6,212 bases of DNA, from NCBI GenBank assembly GCA_937998045.1, contig CALKVG010000102.1, positions 1 to 6,212 of the forward strand, written 5' to 3'. The position numbers and the translations under genes were made by a program. The stretch comes from an uncultured Myxococcales bacterium (GTDB lineage: Bacteria; Myxococcota_A; Polyangia; Polyangiales; Polyangiaceae). The stretch's first letter is position 1. Every line of letters begins with the position of its first letter. Positions 1 through 6,183 of the stretch are shown here, piece after piece. The notes under the pieces are model-generated. The model did not search any database. It saw only the letters and a list, made by a program, of their open reading frames with translations, and was not told the DNA's origin.

Positions 1-2
1 CA

Positions 3-386
3 TCGATGCCGCCCGCGCCGCCCGTCGCGAGCGCGCCGCCTCCCCCTTCCGCGCCGCCTCCCGTGCCGACCGCGGCGCCTCCGCCGGCGGCGGCAGCGTC
101 GTCGCCGGATCCGGCTCCCGGCGACGCCGCCTCGTCGGCCCACGCCGCCGCTTCGCCGCCGGCCGTTCGACCAGCGCCGCAGCGATTCGGCCACGTGCAG
201 TCCAGTGACACGAAGCCGGGCGCCCCCCCGCGATGGTCGCAGTCGCCGCCCGCCGGACCGAACGCCGCGTCGAACGCGCCCGCCGCCCCGGACTCGGAGC
301 CGGTGCACCCGGCGGCACCGCCGTCCCCCGCCGCGCCTTCGGCTCCGCCGACGCAGGAGGGTCGAAAGTTCCGGACGTCCCTTTGA
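3..386 (+). CDS. Pro/Ala-rich C-terminal tail of a protein (5' partial)
   Basis: The frame is open to the left edge, so this is the end of a longer protein whose identity cannot be read here. The visible ~128 residues are dominated by Pro, Ala and Ser, with stretches such as APPPPSAPPPVP. This is a low-complexity, probably disordered segment with no recognisable domain. A slightly less repetitive patch (QRFGHVQSSDTKPG) lies in the middle, and the chain ends in a basic GRKFRTSL. Such tails are common as linkers or C-terminal extensions in myxobacterial kinases and envelope proteins, but nothing visible says which. The Met at base 6 is probably internal, because the frame continues upstream of it. 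The gene stops 53 bp before the next start on the same strand, so co-transcription with the heme lipoprotein is possible. In such GC-rich DNA other frames are also open, which lowers certainty. Confidence 0.5.
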   Translation, partial: SMPPAPPVASAPPPPSAPPPVPTAAPPPAAAASSPDPAPGDAASSAHAAASPPAVRPAPQRFGHVQSSDTKPGAPPRWSQSPPAGPNAASNAPAAPDSEPVHPAAPPSPAAPSAPPTQEGRKFRTSL

Positions 387-429
387 GACGCAGTTCCAAG
401 CACCGCTGCTCGTGACCGAACAAAGACAC

Positions 430-435
430 GAAGGA
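430..435 (+). promoter_or_regulatory. Ribosome-binding site of the mono-heme lipoprotein
   Basis: The purine run GAAGGA lies four bases before the ATG at 440. It matches the anti-Shine-Dalgarno core reasonably well and supports that start codon. Confidence 0.5.
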
Positions 436-439
436 CAGA

Positions 440-1357
440 ATGCCGAAATCGCCACCGCGCGCGCTCCGCATCCACGCCGTCTCCGCGGCCGCGATCGGCG
501 GAGCCCTGTGTGCGATCGGTTCCGTCCTGAGTTGTTCCGTCAAGCCGGCGGATCCGCCGCCCGATCCGCCGGCTCTCGAGATTCCGTGCAATCCGAGCCG
601 GGTGCTAAGGACGGTATGCCAGAAGTGTCATTCGTCTCCTCCACAGAACATGGCGCCCTTTTCGCTCGCGACGTACGCCGATACGCACGCGATCGACGGC
701 CCGAGCGGAAAGGCTATTTGGACCTTCATGCTCGATGCCCTGACGAGGAAGGTGATGCCGCTGCCGCCGGTCACCATCTCCGCCGCAGACCGCCAGGTGC
801 TCCTGGACTGGTTGAGCGCGGGAGCGCCCGCGGCCGGACCCTCGGACTCCTGCACCGCGCCGGGCATGGCCGACGGCGGGATCGACGGCGCAGCGTCGGA
901 CGGCGGTCGCGGCGCCGACTCGGTCGACCCGCCCGACGCAAGCGCCCTCGACTCCGGCGGGTGGGAATGCGGAGCCGAGGTCGGCGCCCACGACTCGTCG
1001 TACGCCGACGACGCCGCCCCGGAGCCTCCGGGGCTCGACGGCTCAACGGCGTCGACGTCGAGCCGGGTGACGACGGCGCGGCGGAGTGAGGCAAACCGAG
1101 CCAAGTTGGTGCGGTCCGACGCATACGCGCTCTTCCACAACGTTAGGCGAGCACCTCGCGTCCCTGAGCGCCGAGGGCCGTGCAGCGGGCGCGATCCGCG
1201 ATCTGCTGGTTCGCGGATTTTCGCTGCGAGGGTTTGCGGTGCAGCCGCCGGAAGACTGGCTCGCTGCCGGGGCTCCGACGTGAATCGTTCGCCTCCCGCC
1301 TTCGCCGCAGTGGCGATGCCCCGTTGCATCAGCGTGGGGGTACGCACGCGGGGCTGA
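440..1357 (+). CDS. Putative lipoprotein with one c-type heme site; C-terminal third doubtful
   Basis: The N-terminus has a basic segment, a hydrophobic stretch (about residues 12-31) and the lipobox-like VLSC with Cys32, so an exported, lipid-anchored protein is likely. CQKCH at residues 60-64 is a covalent heme c attachment motif, and Met106 in KVMPLPP is a plausible distal ligand. The helix ending in LLDWLSAGAP (121-130) is typical of small cytochrome c-like domains in lipoproteins of myxobacteria and planctomycetes. An Asp/Gly/Ala-rich linker follows (about 140-200). After about residue 205-235 the translation becomes Arg-rich and its codon bias weakens, while frame +3 looks better coded from 1143 to 1283. 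The native C-terminus may therefore be lost, frameshifted or shorter than the stop at 1357 implies. The likely role is electron transfer or heme-based redox chemistry outside the cytoplasm; the substrate is unknown. Confidence 0.65.
   Translation: MPKSPPRALRIHAVSAAAIGGALCAIGSVLSCSVKPADPPPDPPALEIPCNPSRVLRTVCQKCHSSPPQNMAPFSLATYADTHAIDGPSGKAIWTFMLDALTRKVMPLPPVTISAADRQVLLDWLSAGAPAAGPSDSCTAPGMADGGIDGAASDGGRGADSVDPPDASALDSGGWECGAEVGAHDSSYADDAAPEPPGLDGSTASTSSRVTTARRSEANRAKLVRSDAYALFHNVRRAPRVPERRGPCSGRDPRSAGSRIFAARVCGAAAGRLARCRGSDVNRSPPAFAAVAMPRCISVGVRTRG
1143..1283 (+). pseudogene. Possible out-of-frame coding remnant
   Basis: In frame +3 this segment reads as a plausible protein C-terminus, including AIRDLLVRGFSLRGFAV and QPPEDWLAAGAPT before a TGA, with mostly G/C third positions. 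In the same place the frame of the upstream lipoprotein becomes Arg/Pro/Cys-rich. The apparent switch falls right after Asn234 of the lipoprotein (bases 1139-1141). A GTG at 1086 could start a separate 65-residue protein, but its first ~19 residues look non-native. I do not recognise the family. It could be the true end of the heme lipoprotein after a frameshift, a fragment of another gene, or chance. Confidence 0.25.
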
Positions 1358-1360
1358 TGC
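1326..1360. repeat. Inverted repeat GCATCAGC...GCTGATGC, possible terminator hairpin
   Basis: Perfect 8-bp arms at 1326-1333 and 1353-1360 enclose a 19-nt spacer. Inside the spacer region, CGTG (1333-1336) and CACG (1345-1348) can extend the pairing with a bulge. The right arm contains the TGA that closes the lipoprotein frame and lies about 40 nt after the frame +3 stop at 1283. No T-run follows, so a canonical intrinsic terminator is not shown. Confidence 0.4.
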
Positions 1361-1500
1361 CCGAGCGCATCACGAGGCGATGGCTTCGCGTCGCACGTTT
1401 CTTCGCCTCCTTCGGCAGCTTGTGGGCCGTGCTCGGAGAGCGCTCTTCCGCGACGTCGCACATCGGTTTTGCCGGATATGCACGGGCCCATTCCCGGAAA

Positions 1501-1525
1501 CGGATCGGTGGCCGTCTCCGATCCG
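1501..1525. repeat. Inverted repeat CGGATCGG...CCGATCCG
   Basis: Perfect 8-bp arms at 1501-1508 and 1518-1525 flank a 9-nt spacer. It lies about 130 bp upstream of the IstA-like start, in non-coding DNA. It could be a protein-binding site or a small hairpin; no T-run follows it. Confidence 0.4.
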
Positions 1526-1613
1526 GGAAACCGTTGTCTGGCACATTCGGTGCGATGCTTTCTCCGCGGGAAATGCAGCCTAGCCAGAAAAATTCGCCCG
1601 ATGACGTTGGGGT

Positions 1614-1649
1614 TGAAAATCCGGCAAATCCCACGAACCAACTAATCAG
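1614..1649. repeat. Degenerate 9-nt tandem repeat (left copy)
   Basis: The units GAAAATCCG, GCAAATCCC, ACGAACCAA and CTAATCAG(T) run in phase with a 9-nt period, and in the forward frame this reads ENP-ANP-TNQ. A cleaner pair of the same kind of unit lies after the IstA-like gene at 2651-2668. Similar 9-mer arrays are, from memory, frequent between genes of large myxobacterial genomes. Confidence 0.4.
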
Positions 1650-1653
1650 TCGG

Positions 1654-2625
1654 ATGGTCCCTGCGCGCCGCGTGGGGCGCCCCAACAAGGCGGCTTGCTT
1701 TCGCGCGCTGGTCGACGAGCTCCTCACGCTCCATCCGCGGGCGACGACCAGCGACCTCCTCGCGCGCGCGCAGCAGGCGGGGTACGCGGGGGGCAAGACC
1801 GCGTTTTACGCGCTCGTCGCGAGCGTGCGCCAGGGCTACGACGCCAACGCCGTCGCCGCCGCGCCGGGAGAGCGATCCCACCACGATCTGGGCGAGGCGG
1901 ACGTGAGCTACGTCGCGGGAGGCCGGCGGCGCGTACGTTTTCTCGTATCGCGTCTCGCGTACTCGGGTTGGGTCGTGGCCTCGATCGTCGAGGACGACGC
2001 CGTGGAGACCGTCGCGCGCGCCCTCGTCGACCACTTCGCGGCGATGGGAGGCGTCCCGCTCATCGCGCGCTTCGAGCGGCCCAAGCCCGTCGCGGCGGCC
2101 TGGACGCCGCGCGGTCGACCGCTGAGGTGGAACATGGCGTTCGCGTATCTGGCCGCGGAGCTCGGGATAGGCCTCGAGGTGCGCCCGCCGCGAACTCTCG
2201 CCCGCCGCATCAAGGACGAAGCGATCAGCGGCCGGGTCTTCGATGGGCCGTCGGACGTCGCCGCGCGACTCGCCGCGTGGTGTTACGACGTCGACGAGCA
2301 GAGGCCCTCCGATGGGCGAAACGCGCCGTACGCGACGCCCGCCACCCTCCTGCCCGAGGAGCGCCGTCGGCTGCGGCCTCTCGCCATCGCGCCCGCGGAT
2401 CTCGAGATCTGCGAGCCGGTCTTCGTCGGCGCGGGCGGCGCGACGGTGCACGGGGCGCGTGTATACGCAATGCCGCCGGCGGCGGCCGGGCGCGTCGGCA
2501 CGATCTGCCTCGGCCGCGGCCACGTGCGCATCGTCGCCGGCGAGTTCGAGACCGTGCACCGCCGCGAGGCGGAGCCGCGTCGGCAACACGAATCGGAGGA
2601 GACCGCGGGCGACGGCGACGATTGA
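1654..2625 (+). CDS. IS21-type IstA transposase homologue with degenerate catalytic core
   Basis: The 323-residue protein resembles the IstA transposase of IS21-family elements. Residues 5-60 are a basic helical DNA-binding region (RRVGRPNK, then GYAGGKTAFYALVASVR). Residues 71-180 match the start of the RNase H-fold catalytic core, with PGERSHHDLGEADV carrying the first Asp (D78), LVDHFAAMGGVPLIARFERP, and RWNMAFAYLAAELGIGLEV. Residues 233-303 match the IstA C-terminal domain (EERRRLRPL, YAMPPAAAGRVG, VRIVAGEFETVHRR). In active relatives the second motif is FDRPK or YDNMK; here it is FERPK (E141). The third motif (normally K-G-x-V-E) has no counterpart between P179 and the IKDEAISGRVFDG segment, as if ~8 residues were lost. 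Transposition activity is therefore doubtful. No IstB ATPase gene follows. The start at 1654 has no clear ribosome-binding site; in-frame ATGs at 1573 and 1555 are alternatives. Codon bias is strong throughout, which argues against recent decay. Confidence 0.75.
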   Translation: MVPARRVGRPNKAACFRALVDELLTLHPRATTSDLLARAQQAGYAGGKTAFYALVASVRQGYDANAVAAAPGERSHHDLGEADVSYVAGGRRRVRFLVSRLAYSGWVVASIVEDDAVETVARALVDHFAAMGGVPLIARFERPKPVAAAWTPRGRPLRWNMAFAYLAAELGIGLEVRPPRTLARRIKDEAISGRVFDGPSDVAARLAAWCYDVDEQRPSDGRNAPYATPATLLPEERRRLRPLAIAPADLEICEPVFVGAGGATVHGARVYAMPPAAAGRVGTICLGRGHVRIVAGEFETVHRREAEPRRQHESEETAGDGDD

Positions 2626-2632
2626 CGAGCGC

Positions 2633-2644
2633 CTTTCCGGAAAG
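2633..2644. repeat. 12-bp perfect palindrome CTTTCCGGAAAG
   Basis: This self-complementary site starts 7 nt after the stop of the IstA-like gene and has no spacer, so it suits a dimeric protein site better than a hairpin. A related TTCCCGGAAA lies on the other side of the gene at 1491-1500. Confidence 0.35.
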
Positions 2645-2650
2645 ACGACC

Positions 2651-2668
2651 GGCGAATCGGGCGAATCC
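2651..2668. repeat. Two tandem 9-nt units GGCGAATCG / GGCGAATCC (right copy)
   Basis: Two adjacent units differ at one base and resemble the degenerate 9-mers before the IstA-like gene. They lie in the 162-bp gap upstream of the di-heme peroxidase gene. Function is unknown; chance is possible in sequence of this composition. Confidence 0.4.
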
Positions 2669-2775
2669 GAAGAAGGAAAGTGGTTATTTCCGCCGCTGCC
2701 CTCCGCGCCGAGCGTTCGTGGATCGAGTGTTGCAAAAATCCAATCCGATCCGAGTCGCAGCGCGCGCGGACGCAC

Positions 2776-2784
2776 AGGGAGGTG
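2776..2784 (+). promoter_or_regulatory. Strong ribosome-binding site AGGGAGGTG
   Basis: GGAGG ends 5 nt before the ATG at 2788. This near-ideal Shine-Dalgarno sequence decides the start of the di-heme protein: the longer open frame from 2680 has no such site and would place 36 unrelated residues in front of the signal peptide. Confidence 0.8.
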
Positions 2785-2787
2785 CTC

Positions 2788-4140
2788 ATGGATGTCGCAA
2801 CAGGAGCTAGGTGGCTTTGTTCGGTGTGTGTCGCAGGCGCGACCATCGGGTGCAATCAGCACGTGAGCAGTGAGGCAGTGGGGTCGACCACCGAGGCGCT
2901 CGACCCGACCCTCGACCAAGCCGGAGTGGCCCAGTCGTTCCACACATCCGGCTCGATCGACCATTCCAATCCCTTCTTCCAGGTGTACGGGACCAACGGT
3001 AGGTCGTGCGCCACCTGTCACGACGCGCTCACCGATTGGACGATGACCCCGGGGCTCGCCCGCCTGATCTTCGACCGGACCGACGGGATCGCGCCGCTGT
3101 TCCGTCAGGTGGACGAGACCGTGCGCCCGGACGCCGACATCTCGACCCGCGAGGCGCGCGAAGCGGCGTTCGCGATGCTCCTCAACAAGGGCCTGACGCG
3201 CTTCACGCGCACGATCAAGCCGACCGCCGAGTTCGAAGTGGTCGCCATCGACGATCCCTACGGGTGGTCGACGCCCGCCGCGTTCTCGAACTTCCGACGC
3301 ATACCCTCCGTCGCAAATGAGGCGCACGCGTCGTCGATCACCTGGACCGGCGGCCCGGCCGACGTGGAGACGGCCGTCGCCGGCCTTATGGTGGGCGGGA
3401 CGAAGTTGCACGGCGAGACGACGTTCACCCTGTCGGCGGCGGACGCCACGGCGGGCGCGCAGTTCGTCATGGGCTTGTCCTTCGGCCAGCTCGTCTCCTT
3501 TAGCGCAGGCCGGCTCGACGTGGGTGGGGCGACCGGCGGCCCGGCCAACCTCGCGGCCGAGCCGTTCTATCTGGGCATCAACGCTCTCGGCGGCGACTCG
3601 AAGACCGGAGCTCCGTTCGACAACGAGTCGTTCGACATCTACGAGGCCTGGGAGACCTCGCACAACCCGGCGCGCGCGCAGATCGGGCGCGGGGAGCAGG
3701 CGTTTTACACCGTGGACATTCCGATCACGGGTGTGCCGGGAATCAACGACGCCCTCGGTCAGGACGTCGTCCACGGGCACTGCACCACCTGCCACAACAC
3801 CCCCAACGTCGGGAGCCACTCCGAGTTCCGCATGATCGACCTCGGCCTCACCGGCCCGGACCGGCGGACGCCGGACATGCCGCTGGTGACCGTGCAAAAC
3901 AAGGCGACCGGCGAGATCCGGCAGACGACCGACGTCGGCCGCGCGCTCTCGACGGGCGCCTGGGCAGACATCGGCCGCTTCAAGGTGCCGACGCTGCGCG
4001 GGGTGGGTGCGCGCGCGCCATACTGGCACGACGGCTCGGCGCCGGACCTCCACCACGTGCTCGACTTCTACGAGGCGCGCTTCGGCATCGACTTCCAGGG
4101 CTCCAAGGACGACATCGTTGCCTTCTTGCAGGCCCTCTGA
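2788..4140 (+). CDS. Exported di-heme cytochrome c peroxidase-like protein (MauG/CcpA superfamily)
   Basis: The 450-residue protein begins with a signal peptide (about residues 1-21) ending at GC (Cys22). The lipobox ATIGC is imperfect, with Thr at -3, so it may be a lipoprotein or a soluble periplasmic protein. Two CXXCH heme c sites are present: CATCH at 74-78 and CTTCH at 332-336. The C-terminal signature FKVPTLRGVGARAPYWHDGS (398-417), followed by LHHVLDFYEARFG, is the hallmark of bacterial di-heme peroxidases. These proteins reduce peroxide or carry out related oxidations using one electron-transfer and one catalytic heme. The two heme sites are ~258 residues apart, wider than the ~150-170 I recall for CcpA and MauG, so residues ~180-300 look like an inserted region. 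Where classical enzymes often have PYMHDG, this has PYWHDG. It is the second heme protein on this strand and ends 74 bp from a convergent gene. Confidence 0.85.
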   Translation: MDVATGARWLCSVCVAGATIGCNQHVSSEAVGSTTEALDPTLDQAGVAQSFHTSGSIDHSNPFFQVYGTNGRSCATCHDALTDWTMTPGLARLIFDRTDGIAPLFRQVDETVRPDADISTREAREAAFAMLLNKGLTRFTRTIKPTAEFEVVAIDDPYGWSTPAAFSNFRRIPSVANEAHASSITWTGGPADVETAVAGLMVGGTKLHGETTFTLSAADATAGAQFVMGLSFGQLVSFSAGRLDVGGATGGPANLAAEPFYLGINALGGDSKTGAPFDNESFDIYEAWETSHNPARAQIGRGEQAFYTVDIPITGVPGINDALGQDVVHGHCTTCHNTPNVGSHSEFRMIDLGLTGPDRRTPDMPLVTVQNKATGEIRQTTDVGRALSTGAWADIGRFKVPTLRGVGARAPYWHDGSAPDLHHVLDFYEARFGIDFQGSKDDIVAFLQAL

Positions 4141-4182
4141 CGCACATTCTACGCGCGCACGTAGGCGAGCCCGACAGCCGAG

Positions 4183-4209
4183 GGCGCGGTGTACCCGCAG
4201 CCCGGCGCC
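4183..4209. terminator. GC-rich hairpin between convergent genes, possible bidirectional terminator
   Basis: GGCGCGG (4183-4189) pairs with CC-G-GCGCC (4202-4209) with one bulged G and a 12-nt loop. It begins 5 nt after the peptidase stop on the minus strand and 42 nt after the peroxidase stop on the plus strand. There is no T-run on either side. A weaker 5-bp hairpin (CTACG/CGTAG) lies at 4149-4164. The position between converging genes is the main support. Confidence 0.35.
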
Positions 4210-4214
4210 GACGC

Positions 4215-5642
4215 TCAGCGCGCGAGCTCGTGCGTCAGCTCCTTCAGATAGCGCGCCCCGTCTGCAAGCCACTTGGCGGGGCGGCGCTCGTCCGGACCGT
4301 GCGCGCCGTGCCCGGACGCGAACTCCGCCTTCGACGTGGGCGAGACGCCGACGCCGTACGCGAGGATCCCCACCGCGCGCAAGTGGCGGGAGTCGGTCGC
4401 GCCGGTGCTCATCGTCGGCACGACGGGAACGCCCGGCCAGAGCGCGGCGGCCACCTTGTGGATCGCGCGAGGAACGTCCCCCTCCACGGGAGAATACGGC
4501 CCGAACCCGAAGTCGTCGGTCGGCTTGATCTCGACCCCGGGGTCGCCGACGACGCGCTCGAGCGTCTCGAGCGTCTGCTCGCGCGTCTCGTCCGGCAGGA
4601 TGCGGCAGTTGACCGTCGCCTCGGCGGACGTGGGCAGCACGTTGTCCTGCGGAGACCCCTGCAGCTGCGTCGTCACGCACGTCGTCCGCAGCCTCGCGTT
4701 GATCAGGCGATCCGCGGACAGGACGTGCTCGTCGGCGTCCGAGACTTGCCCCGCCTTCGCCACGCGCGCTTCTGCGTCCGCGAGCGGCGCCTTCTCGAGC
4801 TTCGCGTCCGCCGCGAGCTGTTCGCGCGTCGCCGGCAGGACGCGCGCGGGAAAACGGAACTCGCCGATCTTGACGAGCGCTCGCGAGAGCGTCAGCACCG
4901 GGTCGGAGTCCGTCGGCGGGATCGACGAGTGCCCGCCCTTGCCCCGCACGACGAGGCGATAGCTCTGGAACGTCTTCTCGGCCGCGCCGATATCCACCTG
5001 GACGACCCTCGCGAAGTCGTCCGACAGACGATACCCACCGCCTTCGTTGAGCGCGATCTCGGCGTCGATGAGGTCCTTGCGGTTCTGCGCGAGCCAGGCT
5101 GCGCCCGCCTTTCCGCCGGTCTCCTCTCCCGCGGTCAGCGCGAAGATGACGTCGCGCGACAGCGCCGGCTTGGTCCGGGCCATCTCGAGCGCGAGCGCGA
5201 CGATGGCCGAGGCCATGCCCTTGTCGTCGTTGACGCCGCGGCCCCAGAGAAAGCCGTCCTTCTCGGTCACCTGAAACGCAGGCACCGTCCAGGGTTGTCC
5301 TTCGACCGGGACGACGTCCACGTGCGCGATGAGAAGGAGCGGGCGCTTGGCGCCGCTCCCCTTGTAGCGCGCGACGAGGTTGCCGCGGCCCGGGGCGCTC
5401 TCGACGATCTCGACGGGCAGTCCCGCGGCGCGCAGTCGGTCGGCGATCGGCTTGAGCGCGTCGGTCTCGTGGCCATGGCTCGTATCGACGGCGACGAGGG
5501 AGTCCAGCGTGGCCCGCGTCTCGTCGGCGAGCGCCTTGTCGACCGGCGAGGGAGCGGCGGCCGGCTTTGCCGTTGCCGCGGCAGGAGTGCACCCCGAGAG
5601 AACGAGCGCTGCGACGGCGAAGGGGAGGTTGGCGCGCTGCAT
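4215..5642 (-). CDS. M20-family metallopeptidase, lipoprotein
   Basis: The 475-residue protein starts with MQRANLPFAVAALVLSGC, a lipoprotein signal with lipobox LSGC (Cys18), followed by an Ala/Pro/Lys linker. The di-zinc M20/M28-type hydrolase motifs are all present: HVDVVP (H107, catalytic D109), GRGVNDDKG (bridging D139), AGEETGG (catalytic E173, metal ligand E174), NEGGG (ligand E200), the lid-domain GKGGHSS (H238) and the C-terminal AHGPDER (H448). Order and spacing fit the carboxypeptidase S/PM20D1-like branch of M20, enzymes that cut peptide bonds or N-acyl-amino acids, so it should be an active envelope-anchored hydrolase of unknown substrate. The start is chosen for the signal peptide and the SD-like GAAGGG just before it; an upstream in-frame extension to 5798 overlaps the methyltransferase and reads as non-native. 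It lies 7 nt after the methyltransferase stop, which indicates one transcript. Confidence 0.92.
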   Translation of the reverse strand: MQRANLPFAVAALVLSGCTPAAATAKPAAAPSPVDKALADETRATLDSLVAVDTSHGHETDALKPIADRLRAAGLPVEIVESAPGRGNLVARYKGSGAKRPLLLIAHVDVVPVEGQPWTVPAFQVTEKDGFLWGRGVNDDKGMASAIVALALEMARTKPALSRDVIFALTAGEETGGKAGAAWLAQNRKDLIDAEIALNEGGGYRLSDDFARVVQVDIGAAEKTFQSYRLVVRGKGGHSSIPPTDSDPVLTLSRALVKIGEFRFPARVLPATREQLAADAKLEKAPLADAEARVAKAGQVSDADEHVLSADRLINARLRTTCVTTQLQGSPQDNVLPTSAEATVNCRILPDETREQTLETLERVVGDPGVEIKPTDDFGFGPYSPVEGDVPRAIHKVAAALWPGVPVVPTMSTGATDSRHLRAVGILAYGVGVSPTSKAEFASGHGAHGPDERRPAKWLADGARYLKELTHELAR

Positions 5643-5645
5643 GGG

Positions 5646-5651
5646 CCCTTC
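5646..5651 (-). promoter_or_regulatory. Peptidase ribosome-binding site overlapping the upstream stop codon
   Basis: Read on the minus strand, TGAAGGGCCCATG contains the methyltransferase stop (TGA), the purine-rich GAAGGG that shares its last two bases, and the peptidase ATG three bases later. This compact arrangement suggests translational coupling. Confidence 0.5.
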
Positions 5652-6183
5652 ATACACTCGGCGGCCGGCGGCGGGAACGAACGGACACCAGGAAGTCGCG
5701 CACATCGAGGGAGACGAGCTCGAGCGAAGTGCCGTCGGCCATCGCGTCGCGCAGGCGCAGCAAGCCCTGGGCGGCGGCTTCGGTGAGCCTGAGCGCATCG
5801 GTCGTTCGGGGAACGCGATCGACCACGTGGAGCACGCCGCCGCGCCGGAGCACCTTGTCCGCGAGGCGATAGGCGAGCCGCTGCATCCCGAGGCGATGCT
5901 CCTCCGGGCCGGCGATCCCGACGGAGAGCACCCCCGCGTGCCTCATGCGCGCCTCGTGCGAATCGAGCAGCCAGCAGGTGACGGCGTCGAAAGGGCCGGA
6001 GCGCGCGAGCGCCGCCGCCAGGCGTTCGTCGCCGACCAGGTCCCCCTCGACGAGGACGACCCGCTCGCTTCCTGTCGGCAGGTCGGCGTCGTCGTACGCG
6101 ACGGCATACGCGCCGCTCGCGGCGTCGAACGGATGGCCTCGGAGCACGAGCGGTCCCGCGCAGCGCTCGTGCTCCGAGGCCAT
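5650..6183 (-). CDS. Class I SAM-dependent methyltransferase, C-terminal part (5' partial)
   Basis: The readable protein has Rossmann-type methyltransferase features. VVLVEGDL (42-49 from the Met at 6183) resembles the strand before the acidic/adenine-binding motif. GPFDAVTCWLLDSHEAR (63-79) matches motif IV with FDAV. LRRGGVLHVVDR (112-123) matches the post-motif GGxL strand. A final strand pair (SLELVSLDVRDFLVSV) ends the fold. The glycine-rich SAM-binding motif I, expected near the N-terminus, is absent, so the first part of the gene is missing. The frame stays open to the right edge. The Met at 6183 lies inside the terminal inverted repeat and is not a credible start; genuine sequence probably begins around PLVLRGHPFDAASG. 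The methyl acceptor cannot be inferred. The gene is followed 7 nt later by the M20 peptidase. Confidence 0.6.
   Translation of the reverse strand: MASEHERCAGPLVLRGHPFDAASGAYAVAYDDADLPTGSERVVLVEGDLVGDERLAAALARSGPFDAVTCWLLDSHEARMRHAGVLSVGIAGPEEHRLGMQRLAYRLADKVLRRGGVLHVVDRVPRTTDALRLTEAAAQGLLRLRDAMADGTSLELVSLDVRDFLVSVRSRRRPPSV

Larger units (their letters stand above)
1284..1653. other. Stretch without a convincing gene
   Basis: Apart from the tail of the lipoprotein frame up to 1357, no frame on either strand here gives a sequence resembling a protein family, and base composition is visibly less GC-rich than in the neighbouring genes. It holds two inverted repeats (1326-1360 and 1501-1525), a TTCCCGGAAA motif at 1491-1500, and degenerate 9-nt units just before the IstA-like gene. 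No clear sigma-70-type promoter was seen. Confidence 0.5.

Noticed and set aside
205..1089. 294-codon plus-strand frame overlapping the heme lipoprotein
   Set aside because: The translation is strongly Arg-rich and low in structure, while the overlapping frame from 440 has a signal peptide and a heme site. Only its last ~15 residues look protein-like.
1180..1653. Long N-terminal extension of the IstA-like frame
   Set aside because: The extra residues are Arg/Ser-rich and unlike IstA. Family resemblance begins at RRVGRPNK, just after the ATG at 1654.
2737..2751. Three near-identical 5-mers AATCC/AATCC/GATCC upstream of the peroxidase gene
   Set aside because: Too short and too similar to background GATCC-rich sequence to claim as a regulatory repeat.
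2680..2787. Upstream extension of the di-heme protein
   Set aside because: It has no ribosome-binding site and would bury the signal peptide behind 36 unrelated residues; the ATG at 2788 has a strong Shine-Dalgarno sequence.
1642..5592. 1316-codon open frame on the minus strand
   Set aside because: It runs antisense to the IstA-like and peroxidase genes and out of frame across the peptidase. Its translation is Arg/Gly/Ala-rich without domains, as expected from long stop-free shadow frames in very GC-rich DNA.
4230..5786. Long plus-strand frame opposite the peptidase
   Set aside because: It is antisense to a complete M20 metallopeptidase with all catalytic motifs, and its own translation is Arg-rich with no family signature.
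5643..5798. N-terminal extension of the M20 peptidase
   Set aside because: It overlaps the methyltransferase coding sequence, reads as Cys/Ser/Arg-rich, and would remove the lipoprotein signal from the N-terminus.
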